Both the position numbers and the translations under genes were made by a program. This document shows positions 19,860 through 30,176 of a DNA stretch of 64,000 nt, in pieces. The first letter of the stretch is position 1, and the number at the start of each line of letters is the position of its first letter. The stretch lies in assembly GCF_000787575.1 (NCBI RefSeq), contig NW_012236524.1, positions 496,001 to 560,000 on the forward strand. Direction: 5' to 3'. This DNA comes from Acytostelium subglobosum LB1. Taxonomy: Eukaryota > Evosea > Eumycetozoa > Acytosteliales > Acytosteliaceae. The notes below the pieces were generated by a model, which saw only the letters and a program-made list of their open reading frames with translations, did no database searches and was not told the origin of the DNA.

Positions 19860-20985
19860 AATAATAATTATAATAATAATATAGGAATAATTATATACTT
19901 GATTGATTGAATGATTATAAAGGAATATATTATGATTGGAAATAATAATATATATATATCTATTAAATGTTTACTTCCTTCCTCCTACTTGGACGATGAT
20001 GATGATGATGGCACTTACTACTACTTTGTGTTCTTGTTGATGACCAAAAATTACAATGCATTCATATATATATATGAAGGATAATCCTTCAACAAACATA
20101 TATCGAATCAGTCGTTGCTGTCATCGCCATCCAGTGTTGATCGGGCTCACTGATTCAGTCGACTCACCTACCTACCTCCACTCATACATTTATTCATTCG
20201 GCCAGCCAGGTAGACCACTTGAACTACTTGTGGAGCGTCACACTCAGAATTCAGGTTGATGGACACAACAATAGGTACACACGAATGTGTTCGAAATATT
20301 ATCTGCTTCTTACCTTTCATTCATTCATTCATGCTTCAGACGCTTGACACTTGGTTGGAAGTGATTGAAATGAGTGAGTGAGTGGATGAGTGAGTGAGTG
20401 GATGAGTGATTACTCGTCACTTTGACGAGTCATATAACATATATATATATGTACCCCAACACAACAACTGTTCACCAACATGTTGAGACATTCATGCCCC
20501 ACAATCTATCCATACATCTGTCGAGATGACATCAACATATAATTCTCCATTTTCCCCGGGCTTGGACGATCAAGTGTATCTGTTCTGTCTCCCTATCTAT
20601 CCTCCCTCCTTCTCACCCACAACACTTGTGAATGAACATCTTGAGGGTTGGGTTGAGTATTGTGTAGTGTGTTGGGTTGGTGTGGGTAGTGAAGTAGGGT
20701 TGAGGGTTGTTTGATTGATTGACTTGATTGACTTGATTGACTGATTGATTGATTGTTAATGTTAGAAGGATTGGAATATATGAACTACTACTATTACTTT
20801 CGATAACAAGAAGTGATCGTCCAATTCTACACTTGTGTTTAATGTTTGTACTTGTTGTGAAGTTCTGAATCGAAATGGAATGATCATGACTCCGATGAAA
20901 TCTGAACTTGAATGATCTCATCAAAGAAGAGAAGCTTTGCACAACAACAACAAGTAACAGATACAAACAACAACATATAAACATT
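19860..20985. other. Intergenic region, no gene seen
   Basis: About 1.1 kb of AT-rich sequence with GAGTGAGTGG, TGATTGACTTGATTGACTG and other short runs. ORFs here are short, of low-complexity composition, and unsupported by splice sites. It contains the promoters of the TLC gene (left) and PCBD (right). Confidence 0.6.
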
Positions 20986-21392
20986 ATGGCACCTACATTG
21001 TTGACTCAAGAGGAGAGAACTACTTTGCTCCCAACCATCTCTGGTTGGACAATGGACCCATCAGGAAGAGACGCCATCAAGAGAACCTTTACCTTCAAGG
21101 ACTTTGCTGAGGCTTTCTCTTTCATGACTCGCACTGCTATCGTTGCTGAGAAGGTATGACAACTCAATACTTATTCTAGTGATAGTTGAGCTTGTCTCAA
21201 AGTGTTGTGTATATTAATCAATCTATTCAATCAATGTTCATGTGTCGACATACATAACAGATGGATCATCACCCAGAGTGGTTCAACGTCTACAACAGAG
21301 TTGAGGTTACTTTGGCCACTCATGACTGCAGTGGACTGTCAAAGAATGATATCACTTTGGCCAAGGCTATGGACAGCTTCTACTGCCATTAA
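20986..21392 (+). CDS. PCBD: Pterin-4a-carbinolamine dehydratase, 99 aa
   Basis: This enzyme dehydrates 4a-hydroxytetrahydrobiopterin to quinonoid dihydrobiopterin, recycling the cofactor of aromatic amino acid hydroxylases. Two exons, 20986-21153 and 21261-21392, join in phase 0. The active-site signature is intact: [22 protein letters not shown] provides the histidine pair and the later histidine, with ISGWTM and [11 protein letters not shown] before it. The length is normal for the family. Confidence 0.96.
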
Positions 21393-21815
21393 GCTGTAGC
21401 AAAAGAGTATATATTAAACGATTCTAGTTGTCATCTTTAAAAACTATCTATCGACTCTAGTAAACTACTACGGTTAACATTATGACTATTGCCGCCTGTT
21501 GCCATGCTGGCAACCTCAACTCACTCCTGGATAGCCAGTGAATGACACGCCACACTCCTCAAGGGCACGAGAAAAAGTGAAAGTGTGTGTTTGTATGAAG
21601 GTAGGTGTATGTTGTTGTGTGTGTTTGATGGTGATGATGGTGAAGGTGGCGGGGCTTCCTTCATTTAGTTGTTGTTAACCATTTATTACATATATAATAT
21701 ATATATCACTTTAATCAAACATACATTGTCTGATTGAAATCTATAAACATACAAACAATCAAATACAGATCATATACAAACAAACACAGAACAGATAGAT
21801 AGATAGATAAATAGA
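21393..21815. other. Spacer between PCBD and YIPF6
   Basis: About 420 bp of AT-rich sequence with GT-rich and ATAT runs and four GATA units just before the YIPF6 start. No gene or RNA is recognised. Confidence 0.6.
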
Positions 21816-22715
21816 ATGAACCTACCACAACAGAGCAGCCTACCAATGAATACATTGGATGAACCAGTTTATAAGACCATTGTAGGTATAGATTGGTCAT
21901 TAGATACTGCGATAGAGATCTCTGTCTGACATATACATCGATAATTATAGCTTAGAGATATCAAGACTGTTGGATATAAGTTATATCATGTTATATTGCC
22001 TCGTGGAAATGCTGTTTCAGTACTGAGGGACTGGGACCTTTGGGGTCCATTGCTTCTATGTCTTCTAATGGCAATGTAGGTGTTCAGGCAACGCGATACC
22101 AAATCTATATAGGCGCTCACTCATCAATCAATCAATCAATCTCAAACACAAACAGTATGCTTAGTACATCTGCAAAGGACGATCAACGTGCACTGGTATT
22201 CGCTTTGGTGTTCGTAGTTGTATGGGTAGGCGCAGGTGTAGTAACAATCAATGCTCAACTACTTGGCGGTAATCTGTAAGTCATGTCATGTCATGTCATG
22301 TCAAGTCGAGTCAAGTCAGGTGACCTTGATACTAACAACCAACACTTTTAGATCACTGTTTCAGAGTGTCTGTGTTCTAGGCTACTGTGTCTTCCCATTG
22401 ACAATAGCAACATTTGTCATCTGGGTCGTTCAACTCTTCATTCACAACCTGCACATTCTGATCAAGTTGCCAATTGTTGGAGGATGTCTATTCTGGTCAA
22501 CCTTTGGTATGTCTCTCACTGACGATATAGATAGATAAGGACAGACTTGGACAGCACCACAGCAACAATGACTAACATATCAATCACCATCTACATCAAC
22601 AACAGCATCATATGGATTCTTGGCATCATCAGTTCCACCCAGTCGAAAGGCATTGGCAGCATATCCAGTGTTGTTGTTTTATGTCTTCATTGCATGGATG
22701 GTAGTTGTCCAGTAA
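21816..22715 (+). CDS. YIPF6: Yip1-family protein YIPF6, 191 aa
   Basis: YIPF6 is a five-helix Golgi/ER membrane protein that works with Rab GTPases in vesicle traffic. Five exons are supported: 21816-21881, 21951-22075, 22156-22275, 22352-22506 and 22606-22715, all in frame. Conserved text includes TLDEPVYKTILRDIKTVGYKLYHV, LPRGN, LRDWDLWGPLLLCLL, then WVGAGVVTINAQLLGG and VLGYCVFPL, which are the YIPF6/Yip4 signatures. The protein ends right after the last membrane helix (FYVFIAWMVVVQ). Confidence 0.95.
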
Positions 22716-22912
22716 GATAAATGATCATTGTTCACCTGAGACTAGGAAGATGAATATGAAGATGAATATGAAGAAGAGATCAAGAAGAAGAAGAAGAAGT
22801 TGGACATTATCCATCAACAAACATTGCTCGCGAGCAGCCTTATCCATTTAATGGTAAATTAAAGAAGCCAACAACACTTGTTGGCTATCGTTGTAAACAC
22901 CCTCAAGCAGCC

Positions 22913-25168
22913 TCATGTACCCAGCAGTGCACTGGATAGCTTCTGTCTACGCTCCACCTCACTCTTTGAATAGAACATCTGGTTCTTCTTCCTGGTCTGC
23001 TCCAGCTGTCTCTGCTCTGCCATTTGTATATTGAGAGGAGGTGGTTTGAACTCTATATAGTTTGGCTGCTTTTGCTGTGACTGTGACTGTTGCTGTGGCG
23101 GTGACTGTTGGTGCGGCTGAGTCTGTCTCGGATACACTATTTGGTCTATCTTTAACAAGAGACATACGACATCAATGACATTGCGCATTGTGAATAACTT
23201 GGAGCGATAGGTGTCGTAGATGCCATGATGTGATGGGTCGATGAATGGTGTGGTTGTCCTTGTTCGCAAGTCCAGATTGATGCCCTTGCCATCATTGTCG
23301 TCATTGTTATTGTATTGATGTAATAGATCGATGTGAAGTGTTTGTGATCCACTGTTGAGCAGCAATATATTTGACAATGATTCCAATGCTCTGGCCATCA
23401 ACTTGTTTGCCATAATATCGAATACATCCAGTCCACTACTATCTTCCTTATTCTGTTGTTGTTGTCTCCTAAGTTGTTTGGCGATTGACAACTCAACTGA
23501 TTGAGCTCCGGGAAGTATGAAAAGATCCTCAAAGCAACATTTGGCCACGCCACATCCAGTGACGAATGAGCCAACCTTGTATCTTAGTGTCAGGGGTGTA
23601 GTGGCCACGAGCATTACTGTTGCCATCATTGGTTGTTCGACCAACTGACCATCATCACGTGATATTATTCCGCTGAATTGAACCTTGTTTGACTTTAAAG
23701 ATGACAGGCTATTTGAGTTGATGTCTAACAGTGTCGCATGTTTCATTCGTCCAACAAAGTGTTTCTTGAATGATTGTTGCCAACTATCATCATCACCAGT
23801 ATTAGGATTGGTGACCATGTTGGTAGTCTGATGTAAGATGCTATTCAATGATTTGATGTCCAGTCCTTTTGAGATCACTCCCATCAATTGCTTGGAGACA
23901 TTCCTTAAGACCATCATTGGCCTGCCATTGATGGGGCCACCATCATCACTAAGTATCTTCATTGATGTATCATCAATGTTACAACTCGATATTACAACAT
24001 CCACATTGAGCTGCCGCAGTCTTCTAATCTTTGACATTGTGATATCCTTCTGCTTGTCCAACAATTCATTCATATGTTGTGATGAAGTGAATGAGATGGC
24101 TGTTGTGTCTGCAATCTTTCCAGAGTTGCCATCACCTTTTGAGTTGTCCATCTCCAATGGCTCATTGATCAATATAATGGACATTGACTCGCTAGTCTTG
24201 CATGTCATGTGATGATGATGGTCAAGGTCCAAGATGAAAGAGTTGAGAATGAAAGATGACTTGAAATGTTTGTTCGATGATTGAATGATTGGAGTGATGA
24301 TGACCTGATCTCTAAAGTTGATACGCTGTCTCATTTGTTGTGATACTGTTCTCTTGTTGTACATTGCCATCATCATACCAGAGACGACATCAGCCACCTC
24401 ACTAGCCTGTTGTTGATCCTTGAGCTTGGTATATATCGATGAATGAACTGTTGAGTATAACAATCTTGGGTCCACATTAATGATCAACTCTTTGATCTGA
24501 TCACTTGACATTGCATCAATGTCTTCAGGTTTGAGTCGTTCACCATCATCACTGTTGTTATTCATCAACAATGATACACGACATGATGATAACATTGGTT
24601 CAATTCTCTTTCCAAGCTTCTGAAGTGCATAAACTAATGATATTGGATGTATGTGTCTATCTTCAATCATCTCCATTGCATCACGAGATAGTCTCTCAAT
24701 CAGTAATACAAGTTGACAACCTCCATCATATGCAACGTACTCCAATGATGTCATTGTTCTCTTGATTATATCACTGATTGGATGATCTAGCTTGACCAAC
24801 TAAGTGGGTAGTAAGTAGGTTGGTTAGTAAGGGACTACTCATTGATTGAGCAAGTGAAGCGAAGTTATGTATACCTTTAGTATCTCTGATGCTTTATTGG
24901 TAAGTGTTATAGAGTCTGCTGACTGTTGTTGATCACCTCCATTGTGGTTACTGTTGGTATCATCATGACTTGGTAACATCATTTGGAATGTACCGTTTAG
25001 ACCAAAGCATGGTTTGATCAAGGTGGACAATGTTGATAATGCAGTTACAATCACATCAGCTCTCTGATTGGACTCAATCACCATTGAGTCCATGTTGATT
25101 GATACGTTTGATATTTGTTTGTGAACATATAAACTGGCCGAAAGTATAAGTAATCTCTCAAGGGTCAT
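22913..25168 (-). CDS. Divergent group II chaperonin (CCT/BBS6-like), 726 aa
   Basis: Two exons: 25168-24875 and 24799-22913. The layout follows the TCP-1 fold: an N-terminal segment ending in GTFQMML and ILKVY, then LDHPISDIIKRTMTSLEYVAYDGG, a long apical-type insert, and near the end CGVAKCCFEDLFILPGAQSVEL. In true CCT subunits the second block reads GDGTT and the last PGGGAxE; here they are DGGCQ and PGAQSVE. The ATPase centre therefore looks lost, as in vertebrate MKKS/BBS6-type chaperonin-like proteins. The C-terminus adds Q/P-rich sequence. The frame is open upstream to 25180 through TTG, but the first ATG is 25168. No clear orthologue is claimed. Confidence 0.65.
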
Positions 25169-25734
25169 TGACCTCGCCAAAAGGAGTTGATTTCATCAGT
25201 ATGACTCATAATAGGATAGAAAGAAGTTCAAGAATATTAATACACTCAACCTATTGAATCAACTTAATATACTATTTGTTATTTAGTTTAGTTTATTTGA
25301 ATAATAAAGAAGGAGGTCGGAACTAGTACGTGTTGGTCAGACTGGAAGTTCATTTCGGATGGTCGGAGGACATCGGGAATGTGATTTGTCGATTAATCTA
25401 TTCCCCGAAACGAATGATCATTGCTAGCTATAGTGATCAATCCCAACACTCAGTGCTCACCCACATGGATCACAAACAATTTGTAATACAGGATAAATTG
25501 TTGTTTGATTATAACCAATCTATCAATATTTATTAATAAAATAATATAAAATATTAATTGGATATGTAGACTAACTGTCTAGTTGACATTACTACAACCA
25601 AACATTTACCATGGTTTTACATTCCATTCAATTATGATATCATAATGTAGAATGTTTCCAAATTCATTACTATTTATTTAAATCATATCATTTGATTGAT
25701 AGACCAAAATTACCAATATCCAGATATCCAAATA
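25169..25734. other. Spacer, no gene seen
   Basis: About 570 bp of AT-rich DNA between the chaperonin-like gene and the HssA-like gene, the divergent promoter region of both. Short ORFs here have no family resemblance. Confidence 0.6.
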
Positions 25735-26208
25735 ATGACTCTAATCAGTAAGTATTAATAGTTGTAGAAATAGAACTTGTTCCAATATATTTACAAAACA
25801 ATTCAAGGTTGTCTCAAACATCTCAGTGTTGGTGCTTCTTTAGCAGGCTCCAGATCTGGTGGACATCATTCCTCATCACATCAGAGCTCTACCAATTACC
25901 AACAACAATCCATTAATACTTTTAGTTCAGGTGGGTTTGGATTCGGAGGAGGAGGGTCAGGAGGAGGATTTGGTTATGGATATGGTGGAGCAGGAGCAGG
26001 AGCAGGAGCAAATGCAGGAGCAGATGCAGGATCATCTTCTTATTCATCATCCGGTCCTGGTTCAAAAGCAGCTGGGTATGGATACGGATACGGCGGATAC
26101 GGAGATGGAGGGGCAGCTGCAGCAGCAGCAGCGGCGGCAGCAGCAGCAGCAGCAGCAGCAGGGGCAGCTGGAGGATATGGTTATGGTTATGGTTATGTTA
26201 ATGGATAA
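25735..26208 (+). CDS. Glycine-rich HssA/B-like small protein
   Basis: The first exon is only 13 nt (ATG ACT CTA ATC A at 25735-25747) followed by GTAAGT. Two acceptors in the same phase are possible: exon 2 from 25808 (MTLIS-CLKHLS) or from 25847 (MTLIS-SRSGGHHSS). The MTLIS start with an early intron and a Ser- then Gly-rich body (GGFGFGGGGSGGGFGYG, AGAGAGANAGADAG, a run of 16 Ala) fits the HssA/sigN family of dictyostelids. That family is expressed in development, and its function is unknown. The frame ends at 26208, but related Gly/Ser repeats continue beyond the stop, so the gene was probably once longer. Confidence 0.65.
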
Positions 26209-26726
26209 GGTGGCTCGGGAGCAGGATCAAATGCATGATCATGTTTGTATTCGTCATCTGGTGCAGGTGTAGATGCGAATGGGTATGGATACGAGGGAAG
26301 GACCAGAAAAATAATAATAAATAAACTCTTTGGCACGATGGGCCACACATCACAACCATACCATGATCAATCATTTGGAATATCTCTCGATCTACACGAC
26401 CAATCAGTCCATCATTCATTCAACGTGTCTATCTAACTGCAATACATCAATGAACATCTTCCAATCAACTTCTATAGACTCGTCTTGTATTTGATTGAAT
26501 TGTTAGGTCACAAGTATGTTGTTGGTTTTGATTCATTTGCTTCAGTCATATCATATATACATACAATCAGAAGTATAGGAGTAGAAAGATGCTGTACAGG
26601 TAGTCATTCATTCATTTTCCATCATTCAGCACAGTTTACAGACATATATGACATCACCTCGAGGGTATCCATATTGTGCTGCGATCGTAATAATGAAGTA
26701 TAGTTATCACTGATGACCAGATTGGT
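26209..26726. other. Decayed continuation of the Gly-rich repeats, then plain spacer
   Basis: For about 100 bp past the stop, the same frame reads GGSGAGSNA (stop) SCLYSSSGAGVDANGYGYEG. This mirrors the SSSYSSSGPGSKAAGYGYGYGG unit inside the gene. The rest, to 26726, is AT-rich and shows nothing I recognise. Confidence 0.55.
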
Positions 26727-27043
26727 TCACTTATCCGTTGTGCTCTTTGTTGTTGTCTGGCTGCTTGTTGATGTTGTTGTTGATGTTGGTGTCTGTGTTG
26801 ATGATTGCAAGGTAGCCTCTCTTTCCCTTTTCAGCTCATTGGATACCTGTCTCAATCTTGTTTGTTGTTCATAGTCGAATGAAATCATCATCATCATCAT
26901 CATCATCATTGGTCTGATTTTAGTATGTCTGTCTGTCTAACATCGTGTCTCAATCAATCTTGTCAGCCATACCCATCATTGAATATGTAGTATCCACTTC
27001 CTGCACCAATGAGTACAGCTCCAATGAATGGCAATAGTCTCAT
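26727..27043 (-). CDS. Small single-pass membrane protein, 85 aa, unknown
   Basis: Two exons, 27043-26973 and 26913-26727, join in phase 2. The N-terminus MRLLPFIGAVLIGAGSGYYI is a membrane anchor with little ahead of it. After the splice comes a methionine run (eight Met from ATG repeats), SFDYEQQTRLRQVSNELKRE, a charged helix, then a Thr/Ser-rich tail. The layout is like small mitochondrial inner-membrane or ER proteins with a short helix, but I cannot assign a family. Confidence 0.6.
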
Positions 27044-27928
27044 TATTATTGTTTATATTATATTATATGTTGTAGAGTGAAATCAATGTGAAAGAATGTT
27101 TGAACAAACGACAAAGAAGAAGTTCCAATTATTCATTTTTTGTTGTTATCCCATAAAATTGTGGATACTCGTTGGCAATGAGGTTTGGCTTTTGAACAAA
27201 TGTAGCATTACCTAATGGTGTGATCACTTTAGTTCACAGTATTACCAATATATATTGAGGACCCATTCAACACACCTATAGAGAGCAATGTATCTACTTC
27301 GAGCGTCTTCATTCAATGTTAAACGTGAACCAAAAGAAGGTACATTTTACATCCCTATTCCCAACCTTAATAAAACATAAACTTTAACAAAGATAAACAA
27401 AACACATAAATAATGATCAGATGATTGATGTTGGAAAATAATAATTAGGTCTGAAATTAAAATATGATTCGGTTCGATTCAAAAACCAATCATAGTTCTC
27501 AAAGGATCGTCATTGGAACATGATAAAGTGATGGAGTTGTCGAGTACTGTAACGAGGAATAATCATCATACTTGGTCGTCGTTCCCACTCTGATGGGCAA
27601 CAACAGAATCCCAATCTTCCAGACCCACACCTTTGAAGTTAAAAGATGAAAGAATCATCATGCGAGTCGTGATTATGTGTCATTTCAATTATTAAACGAA
27701 CGACAATCTAGACGACGAATATAAATATATACAACAACTTATAACTTAATGTTGATGTATAACAGTATCAAACATACACAAACATATATATACAAATAAA
27801 ATGAGCAAAGTATGTTATGTTGTTGATTGTGATTGTTAGGGTCTTGAGATGTCCGTCTACTCACTCGCTCACTCATTCATTGTTGATTCAAGTTAAAGTT
27901 CGATGATGTAGAGAAGGATGAAAAGGAC
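27044..27928. other. Spacer, no gene seen
   Basis: About 885 bp, AT-rich, between two divergent genes. A CCCATAAA sequence near 27150 and a GGTTCGATTC at about 27471 recall snRNA and tRNA promoter words, but no RNA structure accompanies either. Short ORFs are not convincing. Confidence 0.6.
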
Positions 27929-29251
27929 ATGGCAGCAACACAGAGTCATAGACACTTTAATGAATTCAGTATCAAGAAACAGATGCTTGCTTCGATTGCA
28001 GGTGGCATGGTAACTGCAATGGCATTGACACCACTCGATGTTGTAAAGACAAGATTACAGAATCAACCAAATGTAGCTACTGCAGCTGCTGGTACAATAT
28101 CAAACGCAGCATCATCATCATCACACTTCTCTGGAACAATCGATGCCTTAATCAAGATATCAAGGAATGAAGGTTTACACACTCTATGGCGTGGACTGAC
28201 GCCTTCATTCTTGATGACAATACCAAGTACTGCAATGTATGTTACACTTTGATCAAAGTGACACACTGACGACTGACCTCCACCTACATCTTAGACACTT
28301 TACAACATATGAGTATTTTAAACAACATATAGAGAGGTACACGGACAAGGACAATGTGTATATTGCACCATTGATTGCTGGCTCACTTGGTCGTGTCGTG
28401 TCGGTCACAGTCACATCACCTTTCGAATTGATTAGAACAAATTTACAAGGCATCACTAATAGGAAGACATTACACTTTGTTCCATTGATACGCGAGATCG
28501 TTGGCAATGTTGGACTTACTGGTCTGTGGCGTGGTCTGTCTCCTACACTCATGAGAGACGTTCCATTCTCTGCCATTTACTGGTCATGCTACGAAATAAT
28601 CAAGGTGAGTGAATGAGCGAGCGAGTGAGCAAGTTAGTTCGTTGATGTTGGAGTAAATACTAACATACATCCATCAAACCAACCATTGATTCATTTTACA
28701 TAATCAATCATTGGCATCATCGGCATCATCGGCATCATCGATCAATCATACATCTGGCTCCACTCACTCAATCAATCATTCATTCGATCAATGTTGGCAA
28801 CACAAACACACAGAATAACTTGTTGGATCGCTATAGTATCAATATCACATCGGAACATAAGAAGCGTGCTTCTCCTTTCTATATCAACTTTGTCTCTGGA
28901 GCAATGAGTGGATCAATTGCGGCAGTGGTGACAACTCCAATCGATCTGATCAAAACACGTATACAAATGACTGCTCAACTGAGTAACAATCCATCGAATT
29001 CAACATCATCGACATCATCAGCGGCATCCAAATCAAACCAAAACAACAGTATTATTAGTAGTAGTAGGAATAGGACATCAGCAATTTATCATGCTAAAGA
29101 GATTTACCGAGAGGAGGGATTGATGGGATTCACAAAGGGAATGGTTCCAAGGTTGGCAAAGGTGGCCCCGGCTTGTGCCATAATGATCTCCACCTATGAA
29201 TGGGTAAAGTCAGTCAACTTGGATGAGTTGGCAATGTCCAGTATCAAATAA
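27929..29251 (+). CDS. Mitochondrial carrier of the SLC25A39/40 (MTM1) type, 351 aa
   Basis: These carriers of the inner mitochondrial membrane are linked to glutathione import and, in yeast Mtm1, to manganese/iron homeostasis. Exons are 27929-28236, 28295-28604 and 28814-29251. Three carrier repeats each have the PX[DE]XX[KR] signature: PLDVVKTRLQ, PFELIRTNLQ and PIDLIKTRIQ. Subfamily features are LMRDVPFSAIYWSCYEIIK, INFVSGAMSGSIAAVVTTP and PRLAKVAPACAIMISTYEW, close to human SLC25A39/40. A Ser/Asn-rich loop sits in repeat 3. Six membrane helices are expected. Confidence 0.93.
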
Positions 29252-29530
29252 ACTAAATATCATTTACTTTGGTACCATAAAATATATTGGCAACTACTTT
29301 GTTACCTTCCAAAGTATACTTGTTCTATGTCGACATATTTATTCCTTGTTTCAATCTTGGGAGTTTTCATACAAAGAGGTGATTGGTATTGAAAATTGTT
29401 ATGGCTAATCATGTGATTTACTCTATTGACACTTCACTTCTTCACAGAGGGAAAAGAAAGGTTGTGGATTCTGGATGGAGTAGAGGTGAGGAGGAGGAGG
29501 AGGATTTGGGAAAAGTTAAGGTACATTGAG
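29252..29530. other. Spacer downstream of the carrier gene
   Basis: About 280 bp including a GAGGAGG tract. Nothing further is recognised. The RNA-repeat locus starts right after it. Confidence 0.5.
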
Positions 29531-29608
29531 AGTTGAACTCATATTTACTTCGACCCTAGAGGAATTGTATTATTAAACCGGAGCCTCGAAGTAAATATGA
29601 GTTCAACT
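29531..29608. repeat. Perfect 23-bp inverted repeat with 32-nt loop
   Basis: The arm 29531-29553 (starts AGTTGAACTCATATT) pairs without mismatch with 29586-29608. It is followed by TTTTTC, which would act as a Pol III stop. It lies 200 bp before RNA-unit copy B and could be a hairpin RNA gene or a foldback element. Confidence 0.85.
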
Positions 29609-29610
29609 TT

Positions 29611-29747
29611 TTCTTTATGGTACAACTTAATAATAGGAGTTTAGATCTGTAAAATGGTATTTATTATTTTTATTTTTCAGATCTATTATAATAATCTTCC
29701 CCTCAGACAAACAATCATCCTAATAAATAGTTGTACCATAAAGAAAT
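29611..29747. repeat. 17-bp inverted repeat flanking a 103-bp spacer
   Basis: TTCTTTATGGTACAACT at 29611-29627 is the exact reverse complement of 29731-29747. The right arm coincides with the conserved GTACCATAAAG block upstream of RNA-unit copy B, so that block is present twice in opposite orientation. Confidence 0.8.
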
Positions 29748-29982
29748 AAATTAAATTAAAAATTAAAGTATAAATAATTAATTAATATTAATATTAATCA
29801 GAGTACCTTTGTGACAGTGGTCCTAGGTTATAGTTGGAATTGTCATATTACCCTACGGTCTAGGTAAATAAGGGTTCAACTCCCAAGGTACCAAACTGTT
29901 TTTTCCCTCCTCCTCTCACTTCCAACATTTCTAATAACATTCTACTGTAGATTACTTTGACACTCACCATAGTATACCAATG
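29718..29982 (+). repeat. Dispersed repeat with tRNA-like RNA unit, copy B
   Basis: This is the counterpart of 14486-14795: GTACCATAAAG block at 29735-29745, TATAAATA at 29769-29776, 43 identical nucleotides up to the RNA start, the RNA unit, the CCCTCCTCC tract and the CACTCACCA...AGTATA block. Differences cluster in loops and spacers. Confidence 0.8.
29803..29904 (+). ncRNA. tRNA-like structured RNA, copy B
   Basis: The 5' GTACC-U-UUG pairs with 3' CAA-GGUACC; copy A has AUG/CAU at the same place, a compensatory change. CCTAG pairs with CTAGG inside. The A-box-like TGTGACAGTGG matches the consensus TGGCNNAGTGG at 9 of 11 positions. The B-box GGTTCAACTCC (29873-29883) is exact, and a T6 run (29899-29904) follows. 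TATAAATA is 34 nt upstream, as in copy A. No standard anticodon arm is present. Confidence 0.6.
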
Positions 29983-30176
29983 AATACTCTGGCAATTACT
30001 TTTAATCGATCAGAGAGAGACAGACAGATGTAGTGTTAAAGGGGATATAACTGTTTGTGTTTATTACATTGTACTGCAGTGTTTGAGGCGTGCTTTGTGG
30101 ACAGACAATGTCCTGAGCTCAACCTCTTTGGTGTTGTTGCATGGCCTTGGCAGATATCTGTTTGGCCTGTCTGGTC

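Noticed and set aside
27145-27480. CCCATAAA and GGTTCGATTC words suggesting snRNA or tRNA genes
   Set aside because: No TATA at the right distance, no stem pairing and no T-run were found around them.
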